The notes under the pieces were generated by a model. It had not been told where the DNA came from and did not search any database. It worked only from the letters and a program-made list of their open reading frames with translations. This document shows positions 1 to 6,899 of a stretch of DNA of 10,937 nt, piece after piece (position 1 is the first letter of the stretch; every line of letters begins with the position of its first letter). Both the position numbers and the translations under genes were made by a program. This DNA is from DATDVT01 sp035289905. GTDB lineage: Archaea > Nanobdellota > Nanobdellia > SCGC-AAA011-G17 > GW2011-AR18. Location of the stretch: contig DATDVT010000009.1 of assembly GCA_035289905.1 (NCBI GenBank), forward strand, positions 1 through 10,937. The letters run 5' to 3'.

Positions 1-1152
1 ATTGATTTTATATTCTTTTTTAATCATGTCTAAAGCGTCTTTAAGACCCTTTATTGCAGTATTCCATGCCTGTTCTGTTCCTATTGATTTTTTAGGTCTT
101 GTTGATAATTCTAAATGATAACTAAGATTGAATGTGCTATAAAATTTGTCTATTAGATTTAAAACATTAATAATTTCATCTTTTATTTGTATTTCTGTCA
201 TAAATATATGAGCATCATCTTGATGAAAGGCTCTTACTCTAAATAGACCTGATAAAACTCCACTTAATTCATGTCTATGAACTAAACCTATTTCCCCGAC
301 CCTTAAAGGAAATTCTTTATAAGAGTGTATTTTTTCTTTATATGCTAACATTCCACCTGGACAATTCATTGGTTTTATTGCAAAATCTTCCTTTTCTATT
401 TTCAGAGTATACATATTTTCTCTATAGTTTTCCCAATGTCCAGATGTTTCCCAGAGTTTTTTGTTAAGGAGCACTGGTGTTTTTATTTCTAAATAATTTG
501 CTTTTTTGTGTTCTTCTCTCCAAAATTTTAATAATTCTTCCCAAATAATTAATCCTTTATTATGAAAGAATGGAAAGCCAGGAGCTTCTTCATGAAATGA
601 GAATAAATCTAATTTTTTTCCTAATAATTTATGATCTCGTTTTTTTGCTTCTTCTATTAGACTTAAATATTTTTTTAATTCTTCTTTTGTCTCAAAAGCT
701 GTTCCATATATCCGAGTAAGCATCTTATTCTTGGAATCTCCTTTCCAATATGCACCAGCTAATTTTAATAGTTTGAAGGTCCTTAGTTCCCTAGTTGAAT
801 CTACATGAGGACCCTTGCATAAGTCTACAAAAGAACCCAATGAGTAGATAGTAATCTTTTCATTCTTCAATTCTTCTATCAATTCTAGTTTATATGGTTG
901 TTTTTTAAAAATTTCTTTTGCGTTCTTATAATTAATTTCTTTTTTTTCAAATTTAAGATTTTTTTTTGTTAGAGAATACATCTCTTCTTCAATTTTTTTT
1001 AAGTCATTTTCCTGTATTTCTTGATCAACATCATAATAAAAACCATCTTCTATAGCTGGACCTATACCAAATTTGGTATTTTTATATAAATTATTTATAG
1101 CTGCAGCCATTAGATGAGCTGTTGAGTGTCTTATAACTTCTAAATTTTTCAT
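1..1152 (-). CDS. thrS: Threonyl-tRNA synthetase, bacterial type, lacking TGS domain (C-terminus outside window)
   Basis: Charges tRNA(Thr) with threonine in the cytoplasm. The window holds the first 384 codons; the gene continues past base 1. The bacterial-type editing domain is visible with both metal/editing pairs: HSTAH (H9, H13) and CKGPH (C112, H116), followed by AGAYWKGDSKNKM and RIYGTAF (about 132-153). The catalytic domain has MNCPGG with zinc ligand C264, motif 2 VHRHE (R293) and FHQDDAHIF (H315, second zinc ligand). Motif 3 and the anticodon-binding domain lie beyond the edge. The protein begins about where the editing domain of E. coli ThrRS begins, so the usual N-terminal TGS domain of about 60 residues is absent. 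The ATG at 1152 is supported by a TATA box about 27 bases upstream, and the same frame hits a stop about 30 codons further upstream. Most archaeal ThrRS have a DTD-like editing domain instead, so this is a bacterial-type enzyme. Confidence 0.96.
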   Translation of the reverse strand, partial: MKNLEVIRHSTAHLMAAAINNLYKNTKFGIGPAIEDGFYYDVDQEIQENDLKKIEEEMYSLTKKNLKFEKKEINYKNAKEIFKKQPYKLELIEELKNEKITIYSLGSFVDLCKGPHVDSTRELRTFKLLKLAGAYWKGDSKNKMLTRIYGTAFETKEELKKYLSLIEEAKKRDHKLLGKKLDLFSFHEEAPGFPFFHNKGLIIWEELLKFWREEHKKANYLEIKTPVLLNKKLWETSGHWENYRENMYTLKIEKEDFAIKPMNCPGGMLAYKEKIHSYKEFPLRVGEIGLVHRHELSGVLSGLFRVRAFHQDDAHIFMTEIQIKDEIINVLNLIDKFYSTFNLSYHLELSTRPKKSIGTEQAWNTAIKGLKDALDMIKKEYKIN

Positions 1153-1174
1153 ATAAATTGAAGAAATTATAATC

Positions 1175-1183
1175 TTATTTAAA
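1175..1183 (-). promoter_or_regulatory. TATA box for thrS
   Basis: On the minus strand this reads TTTAAATAA. Its centre is about 27 bases upstream of the thrS ATG, which puts the start of transcription at or next to the start codon, as for a leaderless archaeal mRNA. No Shine-Dalgarno sequence is seen between the box and the ATG. Start-site position is inferred, not measured. Confidence 0.6.
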
Positions 1184-1200
1184 GTTACTGTTTGAGAAAG

Positions 1201-1209
1201 TTTTATAAA
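1201..1209 (+). promoter_or_regulatory. TATA box for the surface protein gene
   Basis: TTTTATAAA is centred 26 bases before the ATG at 1231, fitting a leaderless transcript. A second match, TTTTATATA at about 1214-1222, is too close to the ATG to set its start. This box lies about 20 bases from the thrS box, so the two divergent genes appear to use separate promoters. Confidence 0.55.
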
Positions 1210-1230
1210 GAAATTTTATATACCAGAATT

Positions 1231-3033
1231 ATGAAAAAAGGTGTTTTATTGGTTGCTTTATTGTTATTCCTTACATCTGTTACTGCAGAAAGATTAGAAT
1301 ATAATTATGGAGATAAAGTTCTTTTAAAAGGATCTTATTTTTTTGATGAACCAGGCAGAGAAGAGGTTAATTTAGTTTTAGTATGTGGAGATAATGAAAT
1401 TAATGTAGGTTTGTTGATGTTAAATTCTATTTATTCTGATGAAATTCTTGTTGAAAAAGAGATTATTGTACCAAATAAACTAGAGGGAAATTGTGAATTT
1501 ATTTTAAAAGGTAAAAAAGAAGTTGTTTTAGCAGAAGTTATAATTAATTCTGAATTAGTAGGAGATATTAATCTAAATGATAATTCATTTCAGTTGGGAG
1601 AGAATTTAGTTTTGAATGGACAGATTACTAAAAAAAATGAGGAAAAGATAAATGGTATTGCAAGTTTCTATTTTATAAGAGATGGTGAGATTGTTTTTAC
1701 TGATTATGAAGATGTTAAAGATGGAGTTTTATTATATGATAGAGTTTTAAAAGGTATTACAAATGGTGAATTTATCTTAGATGTAGAGGTTAAAGATGCT
1801 TTTGGGAATAATTTATTTTTGGACGATGTTTTGAAATTTTCTGTAACAGATTCTTTAAATTTAAATGTTAATTTAGATAAAAATGAATATTATCCAGGTG
1901 AATTAATAATTGTCAGTGGTAATGTTAATGGAAATGTTGGTAATTCCCTTGGAGATTTAAACGTAATTTTAAAGTTTAGTGATGAAAATGTTTATGAAAA
2001 CCAGATCACAGAAGAAAGTTTTGATTTTACTTATAAATTAATCGATAGTATTAAATCTGGGCCTCATCAGTTTTTGATAGTCGTTGAAGATGAAAATGGT
2101 AATTATGCAGAAAGGTTATTAATTTTAGAAGTAATAGGGATTTCTAAGGAATTAACTTTAGTGTTAAATGCAGATTCTATTATTGCTGGTAGTGAATTTA
2201 GTTACAGAATTGATTTATTAGATCAAGCTAAGGATTTATTAAATAAAGATATTTTATTAAATTTTGTTTGCAAGAATTATAAAAAAGAAGTATTAGTTAC
2301 AACTAATAAAGAGAATGTTTTTAAGGTTCCTTATTATGTTGAACCTGGATTATGTAATCTTAAGGTTAGTGATGCTGCTTTGTTAAGTGAAAAAGAAATC
2401 AATATTCTTGAAAAAAAAGAAATTAATGTTTCTATTGATGGAGAATATTTGGTTTTTACTAATTTAGGTAATGTAAAATATAAAGAAAATTTAAATATGG
2501 TTAGTGATGGGGTGGAGAAAGATATTCGAGTAAGTGTTGATGTTAATGATACTAAAAAAGTGTCTTTAAATCAGTATTTAAATGTTGGACAACATGATAT
2601 TAAGATTAATGATCAATTTTTTACTGTGCAAGTAGATACGAAGGCTAGTTGGTTTAGTAGTATAACTGGAAATGTAGTTGGGTCTAATGGTACTGAAGGA
2701 TTAGGGTTTTTAATAGGTTTTATTCTTGTTTTAATACTATTAATTTTTATATTTAAACCAAAGAATAAAAAATCTACTGAAGAAAATCATCAATACATTC
2801 ATGTCCAAAAGGCAGAACTGCTTAAAGATTTTAATGCTAAAGCTTATACAAAAAAAGAATTTAATAAGCCCATTATAAAAAATAAACAAAGATATGGAAT
2901 TGCTACTGATGAAGATAGAAAGGATTTTAAGGAGAGAATGATTAAACAAGTTAGAGATCAAGAGTTAAGAGACAAAAAATTTACAAGTAATAGTAAAGAT
3001 CCACCTAGTGGACTTTTTAATATGTTTGGATAG
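1231..3033 (+). CDS. Secreted, membrane-anchored protein with tandem Ig-like domains
   Basis: A 600-residue predicted surface protein of unknown function. Residues 1-19 form a signal peptide (MKK, hydrophobic core, SVTA before E20). About four beta-rich repeats of roughly 100 residues follow, each opening with a pattern like Y.xGE.v.v.G (near 24-34, 120-130, 219-230 and 318-326), typical of macroglobulin/Ig-like sandwich folds. Cysteine pairs C52/C88 and C347/C375 could form disulfides within domains. A single transmembrane helix spans about 491-508, preceded by SITGNVVG (477-484) and followed by a lysine-rich cytoplasmic tail of about 90 residues. I chose the ATG at 1231 over an in-frame TTG at 1192 because it gives a clean signal peptide and sits 26 bases after a TATA box. 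The next gene starts 7 bases downstream with its own ribosome-binding site, so the two are probably co-transcribed. The function could be adhesion, cell-envelope structure or host contact; nothing distinguishes these. Confidence 0.85.
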   Translation: MKKGVLLVALLLFLTSVTAERLEYNYGDKVLLKGSYFFDEPGREEVNLVLVCGDNEINVGLLMLNSIYSDEILVEKEIIVPNKLEGNCEFILKGKKEVVLAEVIINSELVGDINLNDNSFQLGENLVLNGQITKKNEEKINGIASFYFIRDGEIVFTDYEDVKDGVLLYDRVLKGITNGEFILDVEVKDAFGNNLFLDDVLKFSVTDSLNLNVNLDKNEYYPGELIIVSGNVNGNVGNSLGDLNVILKFSDENVYENQITEESFDFTYKLIDSIKSGPHQFLIVVEDENGNYAERLLILEVIGISKELTLVLNADSIIAGSEFSYRIDLLDQAKDLLNKDILLNFVCKNYKKEVLVTTNKENVFKVPYYVEPGLCNLKVSDAALLSEKEINILEKKEINVSIDGEYLVFTNLGNVKYKENLNMVSDGVEKDIRVSVDVNDTKKVSLNQYLNVGQHDIKINDQFFTVQVDTKASWFSSITGNVVGSNGTEGLGFLIGFILVLILLIFIFKPKNKKSTEENHQYIHVQKAELLKDFNAKAYTKKEFNKPIIKNKQRYGIATDEDRKDFKERMIKQVRDQELRDKKFTSNSKDPPSGLFNMFG

Positions 3034-3037
3034 GTGA
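3033..3037 (+). promoter_or_regulatory. Shine-Dalgarno-like site for the acyl-CoA synthetase alpha gene
   Basis: GGTGA overlaps the stop codon of the preceding gene and lies 3 bases before the ATG at 3041. It matches part of the archaeal anti-Shine-Dalgarno complement GGAGGTGATC. It supports translation of an internal operon gene and the chosen start. Confidence 0.5.
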
Positions 3038-3040
3038 AAT

Positions 3041-4309
3041 ATGGATTATTTTTTTGAGCCAAAGACTATAGGGGTTGTAGGCGTTAGCGATGTGTATGGA
3101 AAGGTAGGATATTCTTTAGCTAGAAAATTAGTGAATAAAAAAGGTATTTTTTTTGTAAATCTTAAACGGAAAAAGGTGTTTAATAAAAGATGTTATCCAT
3201 CTCTGAAAGTAATTAATAAATTATTAGATTTAGTAATTATTGCAGTTCCTGAAAAATTTATTGAAGGAATTTTAGAAGAATGTGTACTTTTAGGTATTAA
3301 GAATGTTATAATTATTACTGCTGGTGTGTCTAATAAAGTAATTTTTAAGTTTAAAGATAAGATGAATATTATCGGTTCGAATTGTTTTGGTTTAGTTAAT
3401 GCAAGAAATGGTTTTGATTGTACCTTTGCTAAGGATTTTCCTATTGTTGGTAAAATTGGTTTTATTTCTCAGAGTGGTGCCTTATGGAGTAGTATTGCTG
3501 CTTATTCTGTTAGAGATAATATTGGTTTTTCTAAGTTTATTTCATTAGGTGATATGCATGATATAGATTTTAATGATGTTTTAGAGTATTTTTTAGCTGA
3601 TGATTCTATTAATGTTGTTTTATTGTACATTGAGGCTCTTAAGGATGGAAGGCGTTTTATAAATTTACTAAAAAAGAACAAAAAAGAAATTGTTATATTA
3701 AAAGGAGGAAAAACTGAAAAAGGGGCAAGAGCTATATTATCTCATACAGGGAGTTTAGCTGGAAGTTATAATGTTTATAAAACCGCAATTAAACAATTTG
3801 GTGGATATTTTGCTGAGGGTATATTAGAATCAATAGATAGTGCTAAATTTTTATCATTTCAAGGAAAGTTTAAGGGTAAGAGGGTAGTTATCTTAACAAA
3901 TGCTGGAGGACCAGGTGTTTTAGTTTCAGATAATCTAGAAGATTTAGGTTATATTGTAGTTAATTTACCAAATTTGAGGTTTAATTTACCAAGTGCTTGG
4001 AGTAAAAGTAATCCAATTGATATTTTAGGTGATGCTCAAGATGATCGTTATCAAGCGGTATTAGATAGATTAACTGGTAATTTTTTTGATATTTTAATTG
4101 TTTTGTTAACCCCCCAAGATATGATTAATGAGTATAAGGTTGCCAAAGTTATTGTTAGTTATTATAAGTGTAGTAAAAAACAAATTGTTTGTTGTTTCAT
4201 GGGTGGAGAAGGTGTTAATAAGGCGAGATTGTTTTTAGAGTCTAATAATATTATTTGTTTTAGGGATTTAGAGCGATTAATTGGTTTGTTTAAAGTGTTA
4301 TTGATTTAA
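3041..4309 (+). CDS. Acetate/acyl-CoA ligase (ADP-forming), alpha subunit-like
   Basis: Alpha-type subunit of the NDP-forming acyl-CoA synthetase family, which converts acyl-CoA, ADP and phosphate to acid, ATP and CoA. At 422 residues it is somewhat shorter than the roughly 460 of characterised archaeal alpha subunits. The N-terminal CoA-binding Rossmann domain (about 1-125) begins IGVVGVS and has the GKVG turn at 20-23. The two succinyl-CoA-ligase-like domains follow, with SQSGALWSS (143-151), YIEALKDGRRF (196-206, E198) and SHTGSLAGS (234-242). H235 in that motif is the expected phosphohistidine. NAGGPGVL (287-294) and NPIDILGDA (324-332) are also family hallmarks. No ATP-grasp (beta) domain is fused or adjacent, so ADP phosphorylation would need a partner encoded elsewhere. 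The substrate cannot be told from sequence. It is probably co-transcribed with the upstream surface protein. Confidence 0.88.
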   Translation: MDYFFEPKTIGVVGVSDVYGKVGYSLARKLVNKKGIFFVNLKRKKVFNKRCYPSLKVINKLLDLVIIAVPEKFIEGILEECVLLGIKNVIIITAGVSNKVIFKFKDKMNIIGSNCFGLVNARNGFDCTFAKDFPIVGKIGFISQSGALWSSIAAYSVRDNIGFSKFISLGDMHDIDFNDVLEYFLADDSINVVLLYIEALKDGRRFINLLKKNKKEIVILKGGKTEKGARAILSHTGSLAGSYNVYKTAIKQFGGYFAEGILESIDSAKFLSFQGKFKGKRVVILTNAGGPGVLVSDNLEDLGYIVVNLPNLRFNLPSAWSKSNPIDILGDAQDDRYQAVLDRLTGNFFDILIVLLTPQDMINEYKVAKVIVSYYKCSKKQIVCCFMGGEGVNKARLFLESNNIICFRDLERLIGLFKVLLI

Positions 4310-4323
4310 AGTAGTTACGAATG

Positions 4324-4332
4324 TTTAAATAA
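4324..4332 (+). promoter_or_regulatory. TATA box for the PAS-wHTH regulator
   Basis: TTTAAATAA is centred about 27 bases before the ATG at 4355, in the 45-base gap after the acyl-CoA synthetase gene. A pyrimidine-rich stretch (CTTTCCTTTTTT) lies between the box and the ATG, and no Shine-Dalgarno sequence is seen, so a leaderless transcript is expected. It suggests the regulator and the MinD-like ATPase form their own operon. Confidence 0.6.
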
Positions 4333-4354
4333 TTTTAATTCTTTCCTTTTTTAG

Positions 4355-4993
4355 ATGTTTGTTTCCAAAGAGGTTTTAGATGCATTGTTTTGTAATATGT
4401 TCCAAGGGGTTCTTGTTCTAGATAGAAATGGGAAGATTATTTTTATTAATAAAGGAGCTTTAAATTCAGTTGGAGAGTCTTTTAGATTACCTAGTAATAT
4501 TATGGAAAATATCCATTTAGATGAAAATGTGACAAAGAATATATATTTTTTTATTAGTAATCGGTCTTTGTTAGTTAATACTATGCCTTTATATTTTAAT
4601 GATTCTTTTTATGGTTTGATGTGTGTGATACAAAATGTTAAATCTTTGCGAAAGATTTTAAGTACACCACTAGAGGATAAAAAAAGAACATTTATTGAGA
4701 TTAGAGAGAGATTATTATTTGTTTTGAGCCATAAAAGAAAAACTATCAATCAAATTGCAAATGATTCTGGTGTTAATTGGAAAACTGTTGAAAAACATTT
4801 AACTTATTTTGTTGGAAAGGGTTTGGTAGAAGAAGTTTTTAGCTCAGAATATGTTAGAATTTTTGAATTAACTAGCAAGGGTAAGGAATTAGCCAAAGAT
4901 ATTGAAGAAAGAGAGTTAAGAAAAATAGTTAAAGATAACTTTATAAATCAAAAAAAAGATTTAATTAATGAGGTATGTTATGAAAAAGTGTAA
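4355..4993 (+). CDS. PAS-domain winged-helix transcriptional regulator
   Basis: A 212-residue cytoplasmic protein with two parts. Residues about 5-103 look like a PAS sensor fold: FQGVLVLDRNGKIIFINKGA (16-35) is the classic PAS opening, and a beta-strand pair ending GLMCVIQNV (87-95) closes it. Residues about 112-180 form a winged helix-turn-helix: IRERLLFVLSH, then INQIANDSGVNWKTVEKHL (131-149) as helix-turn-recognition helix, then KGLVEEV and a wing ending FELTSKGKEL. A charged helical tail follows. The arrangement suggests ligand- or redox-controlled DNA binding, but no cofactor-binding residue can be assigned by eye. Its end overlaps the MinD-like ATPase start by 14 bases, so the two are translationally coupled and probably functionally linked. 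A TATA box upstream fits the chosen ATG. Confidence 0.82.
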   Translation: MFVSKEVLDALFCNMFQGVLVLDRNGKIIFINKGALNSVGESFRLPSNIMENIHLDENVTKNIYFFISNRSLLVNTMPLYFNDSFYGLMCVIQNVKSLRKILSTPLEDKKRTFIEIRERLLFVLSHKRKTINQIANDSGVNWKTVEKHLTYFVGKGLVEEVFSSEYVRIFELTSKGKELAKDIEERELRKIVKDNFINQKKDLINEVCYEKV

Positions 4994-5795
4994 GGTTGTT
5001 GGAATTATATCAATAAAAGGTGGTGTTGGTAAGACTACATCTGTTGTTAATTTAGGTGCTTCTTTGGCAAATGATTTTGGCAAAAGGGTTTTATTAATTG
5101 ATGGCAATTTATCTGGATCAAATTTAGGTCTACACTTAGGAATTGTTAATCCAGATGTTACTTTACATCATGTTTTAAGTGAAAATGCTTTAGTTGACGA
5201 AGCAATTTATGAGCATAGTTATGGTTTTTCTGTATTACCTTCCTCTTTAGTTTTAAAAGAAACAAATCCTTTTAAACTAAAACAGATAATTTCTAAATTA
5301 AGGAATAATTATGATGTTATATTATTAGATTCTTCACCTACTGTTTCTAATGAATTACAAGCAGTAATGTTAGCCAGTGATCAGTTGTTTGTTGTGACTA
5401 GTGCAGATTATCCTACTCTATTAATGACAGTTCGTGCAGTTCAGATGGCTAAGAAAAAACATATTTTAATTACAGGTTTAATATTAAACAAACAAAGAGG
5501 TAAGAATTATGAGATAAGTGTTAAAGACATAGAAGATTATACTGGTGTACCTGTTGTTGGGATTATTAAAGATAGTTTGAAAGTGCAAGAAGCTTTATCT
5601 AATATGAAACCAGTTGTTTTGTATAATAAATATAACAGTGCATCCTTAGAATATAGGAGATTAGCTGCTGCTTTGATTAGTGAGAAATTTAAAGAACCAA
5701 CTGTTTTTATTAAAATTTTAAATTATATTAAAGAAGATTTTGATAATTTTAGAAATCATAAATTTACTGAAGCTGGTTTTAAATATTATGAGTAA
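4980..5795 (+). CDS. MinD/ParA-family (deviant Walker A) ATPase
   Basis: A 271-residue P-loop ATPase of the SIMIBI MinD/ParA class. The deviant Walker A motif is KGGVGKTT (13-20) with signature lysine K13. LLIDGNLSGSNLGLHLGI (38-55) corresponds to the switch I/A' region, and VILLDSSP (113-120) to Walker B/switch II. ITGLILNKQR (164-173) is the usual adenine-recognition strand, and VPVVGIIKD (190-198) also fits MinD. After the core there is a C-terminal extension (about 238-271) with a possibly amphipathic FIKILNYIKEDF, which might touch membrane; this is inference. An in-frame ATG at 4968 adds four residues, but AGGT at 4971-4974 has proper spacing only to the ATG at 4980. No min or par partner gene is beside it. 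Its tight overlap with a PAS-wHTH regulator suggests a regulatory or positioning role rather than plasmid partition. Confidence 0.88.
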   Translation: MKKCKVVGIISIKGGVGKTTSVVNLGASLANDFGKRVLLIDGNLSGSNLGLHLGIVNPDVTLHHVLSENALVDEAIYEHSYGFSVLPSSLVLKETNPFKLKQIISKLRNNYDVILLDSSPTVSNELQAVMLASDQLFVVTSADYPTLLMTVRAVQMAKKKHILITGLILNKQRGKNYEISVKDIEDYTGVPVVGIIKDSLKVQEALSNMKPVVLYNKYNSASLEYRRLAAALISEKFKEPTVFIKILNYIKEDFDNFRNHKFTEAGFKYYE

Positions 5796-5935
5796 AATTA
5801 AAAGAGAAGAATATTGCATTAATTATTTTTATTATTAATCTAATTTATAGAGTTATTTTGAGATTTATGCTATATTTAATTAGGATGTAAGTATTTATAA
5901 GATATCTTTATTTAGTGTTGTTTCTTATTTTTTTT
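5796..5935 (+). other. AT-rich intergenic gap with probable terminator and promoter
   Basis: The gap between the MinD-like ATPase and the small-membrane-protein group. Near its left end ATTAAT repeats around a T-rich core (5818-5839), a weak inverted repeat that could help terminate the upstream transcript. At 5892-5900 TATTTATAA and at 5907-5915 TTTATTTAG are possible TATA boxes. The second is 25 bases before the ATG at 5936. A run of T (about 5928-5935) precedes that ATG. No tRNA-like cloverleaf or other conserved RNA is visible. Confidence 0.35.
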
Positions 5936-6040
5936 ATGAAAAGAATTAATTTATATTTCAATTTGATGATGTTTGTTTTGTTTATAGTTCTTATCTTATC
6001 TTTTGTGTTATTATTCAAACGAATCGGGTGGTTATGGTGA
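5936..6040 (+). CDS. Possible single-pass membrane microprotein (34 residues)
   Basis: A short open frame encoding 34 residues: MKR, then a hydrophobic stretch from about residue 6 to 27, then KRIGWLW. Two basic residues at each end of one clean transmembrane helix are typical of real small membrane proteins. A possible TATA box (5907-5915) is 25 bases upstream, fitting a leaderless start. Its end overlaps the start of the next gene by 7 bases, as in a coupled operon. Against it, the region is T-rich, and T-rich DNA readily gives hydrophobic translations by chance. I do not recognise a family. Confidence 0.42.
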   Translation: MKRINLYFNLMMFVLFIVLILSFVLLFKRIGWLW

Positions 6041-6297
6041 AGAAGGATTTTGGATCAGTAATTTTTATTTTTAGTTTGATAGTGGTATTAGTATTTGCAA
6101 TTATACTTATTATTCAGATTTTTAAGATTATTTTTGGTGGAAGTTGGAGGATTGAGGATGTTATTCTTGCCTTAGTTGTGTTTAATTTAACTATTTGTTT
6201 TGGAATAGGAGGATATTTAATTAATTTAAATAATAAAATTTTAAATGTGAATACTAAATTACAAGGACATTTAAGTTGGCATAGAGGAAAAGAATGA
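6034..6297 (+). CDS. Small two-helix membrane protein
   Basis: An 87-residue protein of unknown function with two predicted transmembrane helices (about 8-34 and 41-65), a short SWRIED linker and a hydrophilic C-terminal tail with KLQGHLSWHRGKE (75-87). The start is uncertain: GTG at 6028, ATG at 6034 and GTG at 6037 are all in frame. I chose the ATG; the purine-rich GGGTGG just before it (6026-6031) resembles a Shine-Dalgarno site but is closer than ideal, so GTG at 6037 is a real alternative. Its stop overlaps the trmY start in an ATGA, indicating coupling. A short two-helix hairpin could be a membrane scaffold or subunit; I see no catalytic motif. Confidence 0.68.
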   Translation: MVKKDFGSVIFIFSLIVVLVFAIILIIQIFKIIFGGSWRIEDVILALVVFNLTICFGIGGYLINLNNKILNVNTKLQGHLSWHRGKE

Positions 6298-6872
6298 GAG
6301 AATTTATTTTAAGATCGTTAAAAGGAAAAACTTTAGATATAAATTTAAATAATTTAATTGAAGGCAGAATGGATTTAGTTTGTAGATGTATTTCTAATGC
6401 TTTGTTTGTTTCTAATAATGTTCGTAGGGATGTTATAATACATATTGTTTTAGAAGGAAGTGGTGATCCTCCAAGAACTGTCAGTTTTTTTGGAGAAACA
6501 ATAAAAAAGTTAGGTTTAGATGAAAAGAGTATTGCTATAATTCTTAAAAATGCATTGAATGTTGGAAAGGGTTTAAAATTATCTGAAGAAAAAAATGTTC
6601 AGGAAGGTGTAAAAATTGCTAAGAAAAGTTTTGAAGCTTTAATTAAAGAGAGAAAAAATATTTATTATTTACATAATGAAGGTATAGATATTCGAAAAGT
6701 TAATTTTCCCAAAGATGTTGTCTTTGTTTTTGGTGATTATATTGGAATGCCTAGAAAAACTGAAGGTCTTTTGGATAGATTGAGTGCCAAAAGAATAAGT
6801 TTAGGTAATAAAATATATTTTGCATCTCATTGTGTTACAATTGTTAATTATGAGTTAGATCGGAAGATTTAA
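6294..6872 (+). CDS. trmY: tRNA (pseudouridine(54)-N1)-methyltransferase TrmY
   Basis: An archaeal SPOUT-class methyltransferase that uses S-adenosylmethionine to make N1-methylpseudouridine at position 54 in the T-loop of tRNA. The 192-residue sequence follows the Methanocaldococcus TrmY family closely as I recall it: start MREFILRS, RMDLVCRCISNALF (25-38), RRDVIIHIVL (44-53), SIAIILKNAL (79-88), KNIYYLHNEG (121-130), VFVFGDYIGM (143-152) and the C-terminal KRISLGN with SHCVTIVNYELD (178-189). The last two segments belong to the trefoil-knot cofactor site. Length is normal for the family. GAGG at 6284-6287 lies 6 bases before the ATG, and the start overlaps the preceding membrane-protein stop by 4 bases. 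The pseudouridine synthase that makes the substrate is not in this window. Confidence 0.95.
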   Translation: MREFILRSLKGKTLDINLNNLIEGRMDLVCRCISNALFVSNNVRRDVIIHIVLEGSGDPPRTVSFFGETIKKLGLDEKSIAIILKNALNVGKGLKLSEEKNVQEGVKIAKKSFEALIKERKNIYYLHNEGIDIRKVNFPKDVVFVFGDYIGMPRKTEGLLDRLSAKRISLGNKIYFASHCVTIVNYELDRKI

Positions 6873-6899
6873 ATTGATTTCTTTTTATAATTTTATCCT

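Noticed and set aside
1192..1230. Upstream TTG start for the surface protein adding 13 residues
   Set aside because: The extra residues would precede a perfect signal peptide, and the TATA box at 1201-1209 lies within this extension, so transcription probably begins after it.
2740..2961. Minus-strand open frame of 73 codons rich in F, I, S and L
   Set aside because: It is the antisense shadow of the membrane anchor and tail of the surface protein, with no promoter or ribosome-binding site and a composition typical of reversed AT-rich coding DNA.
4968..4979. Earlier ATG for the MinD-like ATPase
   Set aside because: No ribosome-binding site precedes it, whereas AGGT at 4971-4974 is well spaced for the ATG at 4980; the family normally begins shortly before the first strand.
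5818..5839. Strong intrinsic terminator hairpin
   Set aside because: The inverted repeat has only six A/T pairs and could arise by chance in such AT-rich DNA; it is mentioned only as a weak possibility within the gap.
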